Below are positions 23,560-30,777 of a stretch of DNA of 64,000 nucleotides, one piece after another. Within the stretch, counting starts at the first letter, position 1, and the number at the start of each line of letters is the position of its first letter. This stretch comes from an uncultured Agathobaculum sp. Lineage in GTDB: Bacteria; Bacillota; Clostridia; Oscillospirales; Butyricicoccaceae. The notes beneath the pieces are model-generated. The model was not told the DNA's origin. It saw only the letters and a list, made by a program, of their open reading frames with translations, and ran no database searches. Both the position numbers and the translations under genes were made by a program. The stretch is from positions 1 to 64,000 of the forward strand of contig CAKSVR010000008.1 in the NCBI GenBank assembly GCA_934504345.1. Reading direction: 5' to 3'.

Positions 23560-25947
23560 TTATGCTTCGGGATCTTCCGACCCGCCGCCGTCACCGCCGT
23601 CGCCGCCGTTGTCACCCGGATCGTCACCGCCGTCGCCGCCGTCATCCCCTCCGTTATCCGAGGGTTCCTCGTCGGAGCCGCCGTCATCCGAGGGTTCATT
23701 GCCGCTGTCGCCGCCGTTGTCCGAAGAATCACTGTGATTCGAATCGGAATTCGAATCGCTGTCCTCCTCGTCGTCGTCATAATAGTAATTATCGACGCCC
23801 ATGCTTTCGAAATCATACTTGCTTTCGATGTTGTTGTGGCTGCAGGTTTCGGTCGGGACCTGACCCTTCCAGAACCGTCCCGTTGCGGCACGACCGGCAG
23901 CGCGGCACGCGCCGGAAGCCAGCAGACCGGTATCCATACAGTAGGTCGCTTCCTCGAAATCCTGCGGATGCGAGTCGAATACCAGACCGGAATCGCCCGC
24001 GTGGACCTTCTCCATCACGGCCAGCCAGATGTTCGCCGCATTGCGGCCATACAGGCCGTCCAGACGGTAGTTGTGCTCGTAGCCGACCCAAACCGCGCCG
24101 GAATACTTCGGCGTGATGCCGCAGAACCAGATGTCGGTGTTGGAGGTGGTCGTACCGGTCTTGCCGCCGGTTTCCACGCCGTCGAGCTGGATGCCGTAGG
24201 CCGTACCGTGTGCGGTAACGTTCTGCAGGCACTCGAGCATATAATACGCTGTACGGACGTTGGTGAAGCCCTTATCCGTACTCGGATCGTTCTCCATTAC
24301 GGTGTTGCCCTCGCTGTCAAGCACCTTGGTGTAGGTGCGCGTACCGCCGTAGACACCATCGTTGATGAATGTTGCAAAGCCGCCTGCCATCTCACGAACG
24401 GTAACGCCGTCCGTCAATGCGCCGAGTGCCAGCGGTGCAAGGTCGATGTCCGACTGCACGGTGCCGTCCTCGTTGACACGGCTGTCCACCAGCTTGAAGC
24501 CAAGCTGCTGGGTCAGAAAGTTAAACGATACCTGCGGTGTCAGCGTTTTGAGAAGCTGTGCAGAAACCGTATTGAGCGAACGGGTCAGGCCCTCCTTAAT
24601 GGTCAGCTGACGGCCGCTCGGATATTTGCCGTCGTTCATCGGCCACGGATTGCCCTCTTCATCCTCCATGAGCGCACGGTCATAGATCGTGCTGTCCGGC
24701 GTGACGATGCCGTTATCCATTGCCGGTCCGTAAGCCGAGAGCGGCTTGAGCGAGGAACCCGGCTGACGGCGTGCATCGGATGCATACGAGAAGCCTCGGC
24801 TGCTGGTCTTTTCGCCGCGGCCGCCGGCAATACCAACGATATCGCCCTGCTTGTCGGTGATGACCATGGCGCTCTGCGGGATCTCGCCGTACTTCTCGGT
24901 GTTCGGGAATACGTCGGAATCCGCCCAGACCTCATCGAGTGCCTTCTGCACCTTGGTATCAATGGTCGCGTAGATTTCCAGACCGCCGGAGTAGACCATA
25001 TTCTCCGCAACAAGGCGGGAATAGCCCTTCTGGGTCATCAGATCGTTGATAACGTCCTTGATAACTTCGTCGGTGAAATAGCTGTAAGTGGACTTGATCT
25101 CCTGCTGATAATCCTCGTAGGGACGATAGTTGAGCTCCTCTGCCACTGCGGCATCGTGCTCCTCCTGCGTGATCATCTTCTGGTCGAGCATCTGCGCCAG
25201 AATGGTTTCCTGACGCTCCTTGACCTTGTCCGGATGGTTGTAGACATCGTAGATGGACGGATTGTTCGTCAGTCCGGCCAGCACCGCGCTTTCGGCAAGG
25301 TCGAGCTGTGAAACGTCCTTGTCGAAATACTGCATGGCGGCCGTCTGTACGCCGTAGCTGTTGTAGCCGAGGTAGATCGTGTTCAGGTACATGACCAGAA
25401 TGCGGTCCTTGTCCTTGATCTCCTTTTCGAGCGCAAATGCGCGGAAGATCTCGTTTACCTTGCGCTTTACCGAATAATCGTTATCCGCCGTGATGTTTTT
25501 GATGAGCTGCTGCGTGATCGTCGAGCCGCCGTACTGCTGTCCGCCGATCAGCCAGCCCTTGACTGCACCGATCGTACGCACCCAGTCAACGCCGTGGTGC
25601 TTGTAAAAGCGCTCGTCCTCGATCGCCACGACCGCATTCTTCAGGGTGTCCGGGATCTTATCGCTGTCCACCCATTCGCGGTTTTCTTTGCCCTTGATGG
25701 TTTCATACAGTACGCTCTCGCCGGTATCCGGATCGGTCGCGTAGATGAAGGAGTTCAGGTTCAGACCCAGCCCCTTGCTGATCTCCGTTGCGGTTTCTTT
25801 CGCAGACGGATTGATATAAACGTGCACATAGAACGCAAATGCGACACCGCAGAAGCATCCGCAGAGCACGCCGACCAGCACCAGTGTGAGCAGCACACGG
25901 GAGAAAAAGTGCCCGATGCCTGTTCCTCTTCTTTTGCCAGTTGCCAA
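23560..25947 (-). CDS. Class A penicillin-binding protein (PBP1A-like)
   Basis: A 795-residue bifunctional peptidoglycan synthase. A short cytoplasmic tail and one membrane anchor (about residues 15-40) precede a GT51 glycosyltransferase domain with EDERFYKHHGVDW and GGSTITQQLIKN (about 95-140). The transpeptidase carries SSLK (catalytic Ser), SLN and GKTGTTTSN. The last 75 or so residues are a low-complexity Asp/Gly/Ser/Glu tail. TTG at 25947 follows AAGGAGG and gives the expected short N-terminus. The promoter is at 26178-26206, leaving a 220-nt leader. Confidence 0.92.
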   Translation of the reverse strand: MATGKRRGTGIGHFFSRVLLTLVLVGVLCGCFCGVAFAFYVHVYINPSAKETATEISKGLGLNLNSFIYATDPDTGESVLYETIKGKENREWVDSDKIPDTLKNAVVAIEDERFYKHHGVDWVRTIGAVKGWLIGGQQYGGSTITQQLIKNITADNDYSVKRKVNEIFRAFALEKEIKDKDRILVMYLNTIYLGYNSYGVQTAAMQYFDKDVSQLDLAESAVLAGLTNNPSIYDVYNHPDKVKERQETILAQMLDQKMITQEEHDAAVAEELNYRPYEDYQQEIKSTYSYFTDEVIKDVINDLMTQKGYSRLVAENMVYSGGLEIYATIDTKVQKALDEVWADSDVFPNTEKYGEIPQSAMVITDKQGDIVGIAGGRGEKTSSRGFSYASDARRQPGSSLKPLSAYGPAMDNGIVTPDSTIYDRALMEDEEGNPWPMNDGKYPSGRQLTIKEGLTRSLNTVSAQLLKTLTPQVSFNFLTQQLGFKLVDSRVNEDGTVQSDIDLAPLALGALTDGVTVREMAGGFATFINDGVYGGTRTYTKVLDSEGNTVMENDPSTDKGFTNVRTAYYMLECLQNVTAHGTAYGIQLDGVETGGKTGTTTSNTDIWFCGITPKYSGAVWVGYEHNYRLDGLYGRNAANIWLAVMEKVHAGDSGLVFDSHPQDFEEATYCMDTGLLASGACRAAGRAATGRFWKGQVPTETCSHNNIESKYDFESMGVDNYYYDDDEEDSDSNSDSNHSDSSDNGGDSGNEPSDDGGSDEEPSDNGGDDGGDGGDDPGDNGGDGGDGGGSEDPEA

Positions 25948-26177
25948 TTTGTTTTCCTCCTTGCCCCACGGTAAAGACCGCAAGGTCCTTTCGGGTAAGA
26001 CGCGGAACGCATCCTATTTATTCCCGCACACAGCCGACAAATGCGCTGTGTAATTGGTTTGGACGATATGCCGCTGCGGCGATACCGCCTGATATAAGGC
26101 CAAATGAATTGTACAATAGCTGCCTGTGCCGCTTCTCTCTGGCAGTCTGCCGTCAAAGGAATAGGCACTCTGATAGC

Positions 26178-26206
26178 ATTATAACACACGAGCGAACAAA
26201 TTCCAA
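26178..26206 (-). promoter_or_regulatory. Promoter of the PBP1A gene
   Basis: Minus strand TTGGAA (26201-26206), 17-bp spacer, TATAAT (26178-26183). The leader 25948-26170 holds no gene I can support. Confidence 0.7.
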
Positions 26207-26290
26207 ACATTTTTTACAGAGCTTTTGCATAATGCCTGTTTTTTGTGGGAACAATCAAAGAAAATCCCTCTATACAAAGGAGTTTTGACT

Positions 26291-26620
26291 ATGATGCAGG
26301 GTTTTTATGTGCTCGCCATGCAGCAGGCCCGCCGCCGGATGCGGATCGCCGTGCCGTTCTGCCTCGCTGCGGCGGCAAGTCTGGTGCTTGCAGGACGGGC
26401 GCTGCTGTCCCCTTCCGCTGTTCCGGCGAGTGCCGCGGTGTCCTACACCGTCCGCAGTGAGCAGGACCGCCTGATCGTCCGCCAGAGCGACGGCACTGTC
26501 CTCCGCACCGCCATCGATACGCGCACGCTGCCCGCAGCTGACCGCGAAGCTCTGCGCGAGGGCATCATTCTGGACGATGCGGACGAGCTTGCCCGGCTTT
26601 TGGAGGATTACAGCTCGTGA
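26291..26620 (+). CDS. Small membrane-anchored protein with BofC-like C-terminal domain
   Basis: A 109-residue protein. One N-terminal hydrophobic segment (about residues 17-42) is followed by an exported domain, VSYTVRSEQDRLIVRQSDGTV...TLPAADREALREGIILDD. Its pattern (YTV, then Asp-x-TLP-x-x-D-x-x-x-L-x-x-GI) recalls the BofC C-terminal domain of Clostridia, as I remember it. In Bacillus, BofC inhibits the SpoIVB protease. Start ATG 26291 follows AAAGGAG; an ATG 3 bp later is equally possible. Function here is unproven. Confidence 0.6.
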   Translation: MMQGFYVLAMQQARRRMRIAVPFCLAAAASLVLAGRALLSPSAVPASAAVSYTVRSEQDRLIVRQSDGTVLRTAIDTRTLPAADREALREGIILDDADELARLLEDYSS

Positions 26621-26788
26621 AAGACGGATTTTGTTCTGCTCCCGCGCCTGCCGTACACAGGATATGTCAGCGGCGGAAAAAGTTTTCGTCCGCATTTTGC
26701 GCGGATAAGACTTTACTTTTTCGCCGTTTTGTATTATGCTGTAAGTGACGATAAACACCGACAGGTAGGATCGGAAAGGAGAACAAAT

Positions 26789-27034
26789 ATGCTTGACGGA
26801 ACGAGAAAATTCAGTCTGGTAGACGAGTCCAACAAGGAGATGAAGCGCACGCTTACCGCTGTATATGATGCGCTCAAGGAGAAAGGCTACAACCCGATCA
26901 ACCAGATCGTCGGCTATCTTCTCTCTGAGGACCCGACTTACATAACCAACCATAATAACGCCCGCAGCCTGATCTGCAAGATCGACCGCGATGAGCTGAT
27001 GCAGGAGCTCGTACAGTTCTATCTGGATAACTGA
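26789..27034 (+). CDS. IreB-family regulatory phosphoprotein (UPF0297)
   Basis: An 81-residue protein, MLDGTRKFSLVDESNKEMKR..., matching the IreB/YrzL family end to end, including YNPINQIVGYLLSEDPTYIT and IDRDELMQELVQFYLDN. In Enterococcus, IreB is a substrate of the Ser/Thr kinase IreK and affects cephalosporin resistance. The usual neighbour ruvX is absent. ATG 26789 after AAAGGAGA was chosen over an upstream in-frame ATG lacking such a site. Confidence 0.9.
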   Translation: MLDGTRKFSLVDESNKEMKRTLTAVYDALKEKGYNPINQIVGYLLSEDPTYITNHNNARSLICKIDRDELMQELVQFYLDN

Positions 27035-27044
27035 GCTTCCGCAC

Positions 27045-27072
27045 TTGACAGATGGCGCAGATGCGCTATAAT
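27045..27072 (+). promoter_or_regulatory. Promoter of candidate antitoxin RNA 1
   Basis: Consensus TTGACA (27045-27050), 16-bp spacer, TATAAT (27067-27072). It starts 10 bp after the ireB stop and has no coding gene downstream on this strand. Confidence 0.8.
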
Positions 27073-27078
27073 GAAAGT

Positions 27079-27168
27079 AACAAAGGGCAATCCGGCACAG
27101 ACGGTTGACCTTAGTTAGTGTTATTTAAAAAAATAACCGCACCGGGGCAAATGGGCGGTTATTTTTTT
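27079..27168 (+). ncRNA. Candidate antitoxin small RNA 1
   Basis: A predicted RNA of about 90 nt from the promoter at 27045 to the U-run of the hairpin AAATAACCGC/GCGGTTATTT (27131-27164). It is convergent with the toxin mRNA and overlaps its 3' end and terminator. Near its 5' end it carries GGGCAATCCGGCACAGACGG followed by TTGACC (27085-27110), a segment that also opens the toxin mRNA. Coding potential is negligible. Confidence 0.6.
27125..27168. terminator. Bidirectional terminator shared by toxin 1 and its small RNA
   Basis: Stem 27131-27140 with 27155-27164. T-runs lie on both sides (TTTTTTT on plus; its mirror TTTTTTTAA on minus), so both convergent transcripts can end here. Confidence 0.85.
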
Positions 27169-27227
27169 ATGGTCTTGATGATTTCAAGAACAATAATCAG
27201 CATGATGATCTGCCAAATATTTTCCAT
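27159..27227 (-). CDS. Candidate type I toxin peptide 1 (22 residues)
   Basis: The peptide begins MENIWQIIMLIIVLE and ends KTIKK: one hydrophobic helix with a basic C-terminus, the look of Fst/Ldr/TxpA-type membrane toxins. ATG 27227 follows GGGAGGTGG. That Shine-Dalgarno is the 3' arm of a hairpin CTCCC-AAGA-GGGAG, so translation should be inhibited. Sixteen of 22 residues are identical to the second copy at 27456. It has its own promoter (27292-27320) and ends in the shared terminator. Too short for routine gene callers. Toxicity is inferred only from architecture. Confidence 0.6.
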   Translation of the reverse strand: MENIWQIIMLIIVLEIIKTIKK

Positions 27228-27291
27228 AAAACCACCTCCCTCTTGGGAGAATGGTCAACCGCCTGTATGTCTTGCCGGATTACCCGCTTTT

Positions 27292-27320
27292 ATTCTACAA
27301 AACATTCGGTATTTTGTAAA
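27292..27320 (-). promoter_or_regulatory. Promoter of toxin mRNA 1
   Basis: Minus strand TTTACA (27315-27320), 17-bp spacer, TAGAAT (27292-27297). The predicted start near 27285 coincides with the first base of the shared 5' repeat (27253-27285). Confidence 0.7.
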
Positions 27321-27340
27321 GCATTTCTGCGCTCTGTTAC

Positions 27341-27368
27341 TTGACTTTCCTCGCAGATTTGCTATACT
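27341..27368 (+). promoter_or_regulatory. Promoter of candidate antitoxin RNA 2
   Basis: TTGACT (27341-27346), 16-bp spacer, TATACT (27363-27368): same geometry as copy 1. Confidence 0.75.
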
Positions 27369-27374
27369 TAGAGA

Positions 27375-27465
27375 TAGAAAAGGGCAATCCGGCACAGACG
27401 GTTGACCAGAGCGTTAATTATTTAGAAAATAACCGCGTACCTTGGTCGGGGGCGGTTATTTTTTT
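27375..27465 (+). ncRNA. Candidate antitoxin small RNA 2
   Basis: Same layout as copy 1. The 5' GGGCAATCCGGCACAGACGG repeat (27382-27407) is identical to copy 1 over 26 bases. A diverged middle is followed by the AAATAACCGC/GCGGTTATTT terminator (27427-27461). It is convergent with and overlaps toxin 2. Confidence 0.6.
27421..27465. terminator. Bidirectional terminator shared by toxin 2 and its small RNA
   Basis: Arms 27427-27436 and 27452-27461 are the same as in copy 1, with a different loop (GTACCTTGGTCGGGG), followed by TTTTTTT. Confidence 0.8.
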
Positions 27466-27524
27466 ATGGTTTTAACAAATTCAAGCAGAATAAGTAGCAT
27501 AATGATCTGCCAAATCTGATCCAT
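27456..27524 (-). CDS. Candidate type I toxin peptide 2 (22 residues)
   Basis: The peptide begins MDQIWQIIMLLILLE and ends KTIKK. Substitutions relative to copy 1 are conservative (E/D, N/Q, I/L, V/L, I/F, I/V). The Shine-Dalgarno AAGGAGG is closed by CTCCT-GAGA-AGGAG. Compared with copy 1 (CTCCC/GGGAG), one base pair changed on both sides, so the sequestering hairpin is under selection. Promoter at 27589-27617. Function inferred. Confidence 0.6.
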   Translation of the reverse strand: MDQIWQIIMLLILLEFVKTIKK

Positions 27525-27588
27525 AATACCACCTCCTTCTCAGGAGTGTGGTCAACCGCCTGTATGTCTTGCCGGATTGCTTATTCTT

Positions 27589-27617
27589 ATTGTACTGTAT
27601 CCATTTCACCTTGTAAA
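27589..27617 (-). promoter_or_regulatory. Promoter of toxin mRNA 2
   Basis: Minus strand TTTACA (27612-27617), 17-bp spacer, TACAAT (27589-27594). Divergent from the YgiQ gene. Confidence 0.7.
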
Positions 27618-27633
27618 GACAAAAGAGGTATCT

Positions 27634-29649
27634 ATGAACGGTTTTCTCCCTATTTCCAAACAGGATATGACCGATCGCGGGTGGTATTACTGCGATTTTC
27701 TCATCGTAACGGGCGATGCGTATGTCGATCACCCGTCGTTTGGCACGGCCATCATTTCGCGCGTGCTGGAGGATGCCGGCTACAAGGTCGCCATCCTCAG
27801 CCAGCCGGATTTCCGCGATGAGCACGACTTCCTCGAGATGGGCCGTCCGCGCTATGCGGTGCTCATCAACGGCGGCAACATCGACTCGATGGTCGCGCAC
27901 TACACCTCCGCTAAAAAACGCCGCTCGGATGATGCCTACACGCCCGGCGGTGTGGGCGGCAAGCGCCCGGATCGCGCCGTCACCGTTTATTCCATGCTGG
28001 CGCGCCGCGCGTTCCCGGATACGCCGGTGTATCTCGGCGGCATCGAAGCCAGTCTGCGCCGCTTCGCGCACTACGACTACTGGGCCGACCGTGTCATGCC
28101 GTCCATCCTCGAATCCACCGGTGCGGACGGCGTGATGTTCGGCATGAGCGAACACTCGGTCGTCGAGCTTGCGAACAACCTCAAACACGGCAAAAAGGGC
28201 GCGGAGGCCTGCAAGGATGTGCGCGGCACGGCCTACATGGTGCATGATACTGACGATTTAGCGTTCGATTCGGTCGAATGTCCCTCGTATGAGGAGGTCT
28301 GCGCCAGCAAGCCGGACTATGCCCGTTCGGTCAAAATCCAGTACGATGAGCAGGATGCTGTTCGCGGCAAGGCCATCCTCCAGCGGCACGGCAAGCGCAT
28401 CCTTGTGCAAAATCCGCCCGCAAAGCCGCTGACCACCGAGGAGATGGACCACGTTTATGCGCTGCCGTATATGCGAACTTACCATCCGTCCTACGAAGCG
28501 CTCGGCGGCGTGCCCGCCATTCAGGAGGTGCAGTTCTCCATCATCCACAACCGCGGCTGCTTCGGCGCGTGCAACTTCTGCGCGCTGGCGTTCCATCAGG
28601 GACGGTACATTCAGGTACGCAGCCACGAGAGCGTTATTGAAGAAGCGAAAAAGATCACGCAGATGCCCGGCTTCAAGGGCTACATCCACGATGTCGGCGG
28701 CCCGACCGCGAATTTCCGCTTTCCGGCCTGCAAAAAGCAGGAGAAATACGGCTGCTGCAAGGACAAGCGCTGCCTGTTCCCCACCACCTGTCAGAACATC
28801 GAGGCCGACCACACGGATTACCTCGAACTGCTGCGTGAGCTGCGCCGCATCGAGGGCGTGAAGAAGGTATTCGTGCGCTCCGGTCTGCGCTACGACTACA
28901 TGATGGCCGAAAAGAACGATGCATTCTTCCGCGAGCTGGTCGAGCACCATATTTCGGGTCAGCTCAAGGTCGCGCCCGAGCACATGAGTGATAACGCTCT
29001 GTATTATATGGGCAAACCATCCTTTTCTGTATACGAGCAGTTCCGCGAGCGCTATGCCCGCATCAACCAGAAGCTGGGCCGCAAGCAGTACCTTGTGCCC
29101 TATCTGATGAGCTCGCACCCGGGCGCTACGCTCGACGATGCCATCATGCTGGCACAGTATCTCAACCGTGTCGGCTATATGCCCGAGCAGGTGCAGGACT
29201 TTTATCCGACTCCGGGTACGCTGTCCACCGCGATGTACTACACCGAGATCGACCCGCGCACGATGAAGCCGGTCTTTGTGGCGAAAACGCCCGAGGACAA
29301 GGCCATGCAGCGCGCTCTGCTGCAATGGCGGCGGCCGGATAAGCGGCCTATCGTGCTGGCGGCACTCAAAAAAGCGCACCGCGAGGATCTTATCGGCTAC
29401 GGAAAGGAATGCCTTATCCGTCCGAACCGCGGCGGCGAGCAGTTCACGCCGGGCAGCAAGCAGCACAGCACCAGCCGTCACGGCGTATCCAACGGCGGCA
29501 GACAGCAGAACAGCGACCGCCGTCATTCCGCACCCAATAACAGCAAGCGCAGTGCGCCGAACGGCAAGCGTCCTGCATCGCGCCCGGCTCAGGCCAAGCC
29601 GACACAGGGAAAGAAATCCGGCTGGGCAAAACCCAAAAAGAAAAAATAA
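27634..29649 (+). CDS. YgiQ-family radical SAM protein
   Basis: A 671-residue protein. The N-terminal B12-binding-like/UPF0313 region (about 1-280) is followed by the radical SAM [4Fe-4S] motif GCFGACNFC (about residues 311-319). An extra Cys cluster CKKQEKYGCCKDKRC follows. The C-terminal tail (about 600-671) is Lys/Arg/Ser/Asn-rich. The substrate is not known for the family. ATG 27634 follows AGAGG; upstream in-frame sequence overlaps toxin promoter 2. Confidence 0.92.
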   Translation: MNGFLPISKQDMTDRGWYYCDFLIVTGDAYVDHPSFGTAIISRVLEDAGYKVAILSQPDFRDEHDFLEMGRPRYAVLINGGNIDSMVAHYTSAKKRRSDDAYTPGGVGGKRPDRAVTVYSMLARRAFPDTPVYLGGIEASLRRFAHYDYWADRVMPSILESTGADGVMFGMSEHSVVELANNLKHGKKGAEACKDVRGTAYMVHDTDDLAFDSVECPSYEEVCASKPDYARSVKIQYDEQDAVRGKAILQRHGKRILVQNPPAKPLTTEEMDHVYALPYMRTYHPSYEALGGVPAIQEVQFSIIHNRGCFGACNFCALAFHQGRYIQVRSHESVIEEAKKITQMPGFKGYIHDVGGPTANFRFPACKKQEKYGCCKDKRCLFPTTCQNIEADHTDYLELLRELRRIEGVKKVFVRSGLRYDYMMAEKNDAFFRELVEHHISGQLKVAPEHMSDNALYYMGKPSFSVYEQFRERYARINQKLGRKQYLVPYLMSSHPGATLDDAIMLAQYLNRVGYMPEQVQDFYPTPGTLSTAMYYTEIDPRTMKPVFVAKTPEDKAMQRALLQWRRPDKRPIVLAALKKAHREDLIGYGKECLIRPNRGGEQFTPGSKQHSTSRHGVSNGGRQQNSDRRHSAPNNSKRSAPNGKRPASRPAQAKPTQGKKSGWAKPKKKK

Positions 29650-29670
29650 TTTTCACGTTGGAACTTTTCG

Positions 29671-29717
29671 CACCGCCTTTCGTCTATACTATCAGAATGA
29701 CGAAAGGCGGTGCTTTT
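29671..29717 (+). promoter_or_regulatory. Terminator-like hairpin containing the ribosome-binding site of the lipoprotein gene
   Basis: Perfect 14-bp arms CACCGCCTTTCGTC (29671-29684) and GACGAAAGGCGGTG (29699-29712), then CTTTTT, then ATG at 29719. The right arm contains the only Shine-Dalgarno-like sequence. The 14-nt loop begins with a -10-like TATACT (29685-29690). Readthrough RNA would terminate or hide the site; RNA started from inside the loop would lack the left arm. Confidence 0.6.
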
Positions 29718-29718
29718 T

Positions 29719-30132
29719 ATGAAAAAACGTACATTGGCAATGCTTCTTGCGCTGCTGGCGCTTTCGCTGACCGGCTGCGGCAATGCCGAGCCGAAAACCA
29801 CGGAATCCGAGGTCGGCGCACAGAGCACAGATGACGCAGCTGCCCTGCCCGATACGACCGAGCAGAAGCCGGTCGCGGACGCACCCATGATGGTGATGGT
29901 GGACAACACCCTGTACCAGTCCGCCGGTGAGGTCAGCACGGTCGAGGGCCGCTGCGGCAATATGGACGGCGAGATCACCTCGCAGACGGCAAACGGCACG
30001 GACGCGCCCACCGAGAACGACCAGTCCAACTTCGGCACGGGCTACGGCTATCAGCGCATGGATGGCCATATCGAAGTGCTGATCGACAACCAGTGGATCG
30101 TGTTCAAGCCCATCACCGACTCGGATGTATAA
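29719..30132 (+). CDS. Putative lipoprotein, function unknown
   Basis: A 137-residue secreted lipoprotein. The signal is MKKRTLAMLLALLALSLTGCGN, with lipobox LTGC (Cys about residue 18). An acidic Thr/Ser/Glu-rich linker and a compact C-terminal region with MMVMVDNTLYQSAGEV and HIEVLIDNQWIVFKP follow. No family assigned. ATG 29719 is the only start that fits the signal peptide. Confidence 0.75.
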   Translation: MKKRTLAMLLALLALSLTGCGNAEPKTTESEVGAQSTDDAAALPDTTEQKPVADAPMMVMVDNTLYQSAGEVSTVEGRCGNMDGEITSQTANGTDAPTENDQSNFGTGYGYQRMDGHIEVLIDNQWIVFKPITDSDV

Positions 30133-30159
30133 AAAATTCCGTCCGATGCCTTATTTTAT

Positions 30160-30188
30160 TTGACAAGTCCCCAGTCGTGCTTTATAAT
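30160..30188 (+). promoter_or_regulatory. Consensus promoter of the Lrp-family gene
   Basis: TTGACA (30160-30165), 17-bp spacer, TATAAT (30183-30188). Confidence 0.85.
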
Positions 30189-30201
30189 AGTAACGAACAA
30201 A

Positions 30202-30246
30202 GGAGTTCGTCCCGCAAATGCGGGTCGAACTCCTGTTTTTATTTTT
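30202..30246 (+). terminator. Terminator-like hairpin in the leader of the Lrp-family gene
   Basis: GGAGTTCG...CGAACTCC outer and CCCGC-AAAT-GCGGG inner stems (30202-30233), then TGTTTTTATTTTT. It begins only about 7 nt after the predicted transcription start and ends before the Shine-Dalgarno AAGGAGGG (30252-30259). It could be an attenuator without an obvious antiterminator. Confidence 0.65.
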
Positions 30247-30270
30247 AGGATAAGGAGGGCAATCTGCCCC

Positions 30271-30702
30271 ATGGACGAAATCGATCTGAAACTGCTGCGG
30301 CTGCTGCAAAAGAACGCCCGCACCCCCATCAAAGCCCTTGCAGGCGAGGTTCGCCTGTCCTCCCCGGCGGTTTCCGCACGCATCGAGCGATTGGAAAAAC
30401 AGGGCGTTATCCGCGCGTACACGCTCGACCTTGACCCGCTCCAGCTGGGCCATCACATTCTGGCGTACATCCATCTGGATATGCAGCCCACTCAGAAAGA
30501 GGAATTTTACCCGTTCATCGCCGCGTGCTCCAATGTGCTCGAGTGCAACTGCGTGACCGGCAACTACTCCATGCTCATCAAGGTGTCGTTCGCTTCGACA
30601 CAGGAGCTTGACGGCTTCATCGGCCGCCTGCAAAAATTCGGCAAGACCGAAACGCAGATCGTGTTCTCGTCGCCGGTGCCGCCGAGAGCCATCGTGGTAT
30701 AA
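30271..30702 (+). CDS. Lrp/AsnC-family transcriptional regulator
   Basis: A 143-residue regulator. An N-terminal helix-turn-helix (about residues 3-60; LAGEVRLSSPAVSARIERLE) is joined to a RAM/ligand-binding domain (about 62-140) with the turn CNCVTGNYSMLIKV. Family members sense amino acids as octamers. No divergent or co-transcribed target gene is evident. ATG 30271 follows AAGGAGGG. Confidence 0.92.
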   Translation: MDEIDLKLLRLLQKNARTPIKALAGEVRLSSPAVSARIERLEKQGVIRAYTLDLDPLQLGHHILAYIHLDMQPTQKEEFYPFIAACSNVLECNCVTGNYSMLIKVSFASTQELDGFIGRLQKFGKTETQIVFSSPVPPRAIVV

Positions 30703-30703
30703 C

Positions 30704-30732
30704 AAAAAGCCTGCTCACGCAGGCTTTTTCTT
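30704..30732 (+). terminator. Terminator of the Lrp-family gene
   Basis: AAAGCCTGC-TCAC-GCAGGCTTT stem followed by TTC; it borders R element R4. Confidence 0.9.
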
Positions 30733-30777
30733 TTATCCACAGGATGGGGATAATTTTGATTTGTGAATCTGTTCTCT

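Noticed and set aside
30202..30233. GTTCG...CGAAC hairpin resembling a tRNA T-arm
   Set aside because: No acceptor, D or anticodon arms around it and no CCA; followed by a T-run, so it is a terminator-type hairpin. No tRNA or rRNA gene was recognised anywhere in the window.
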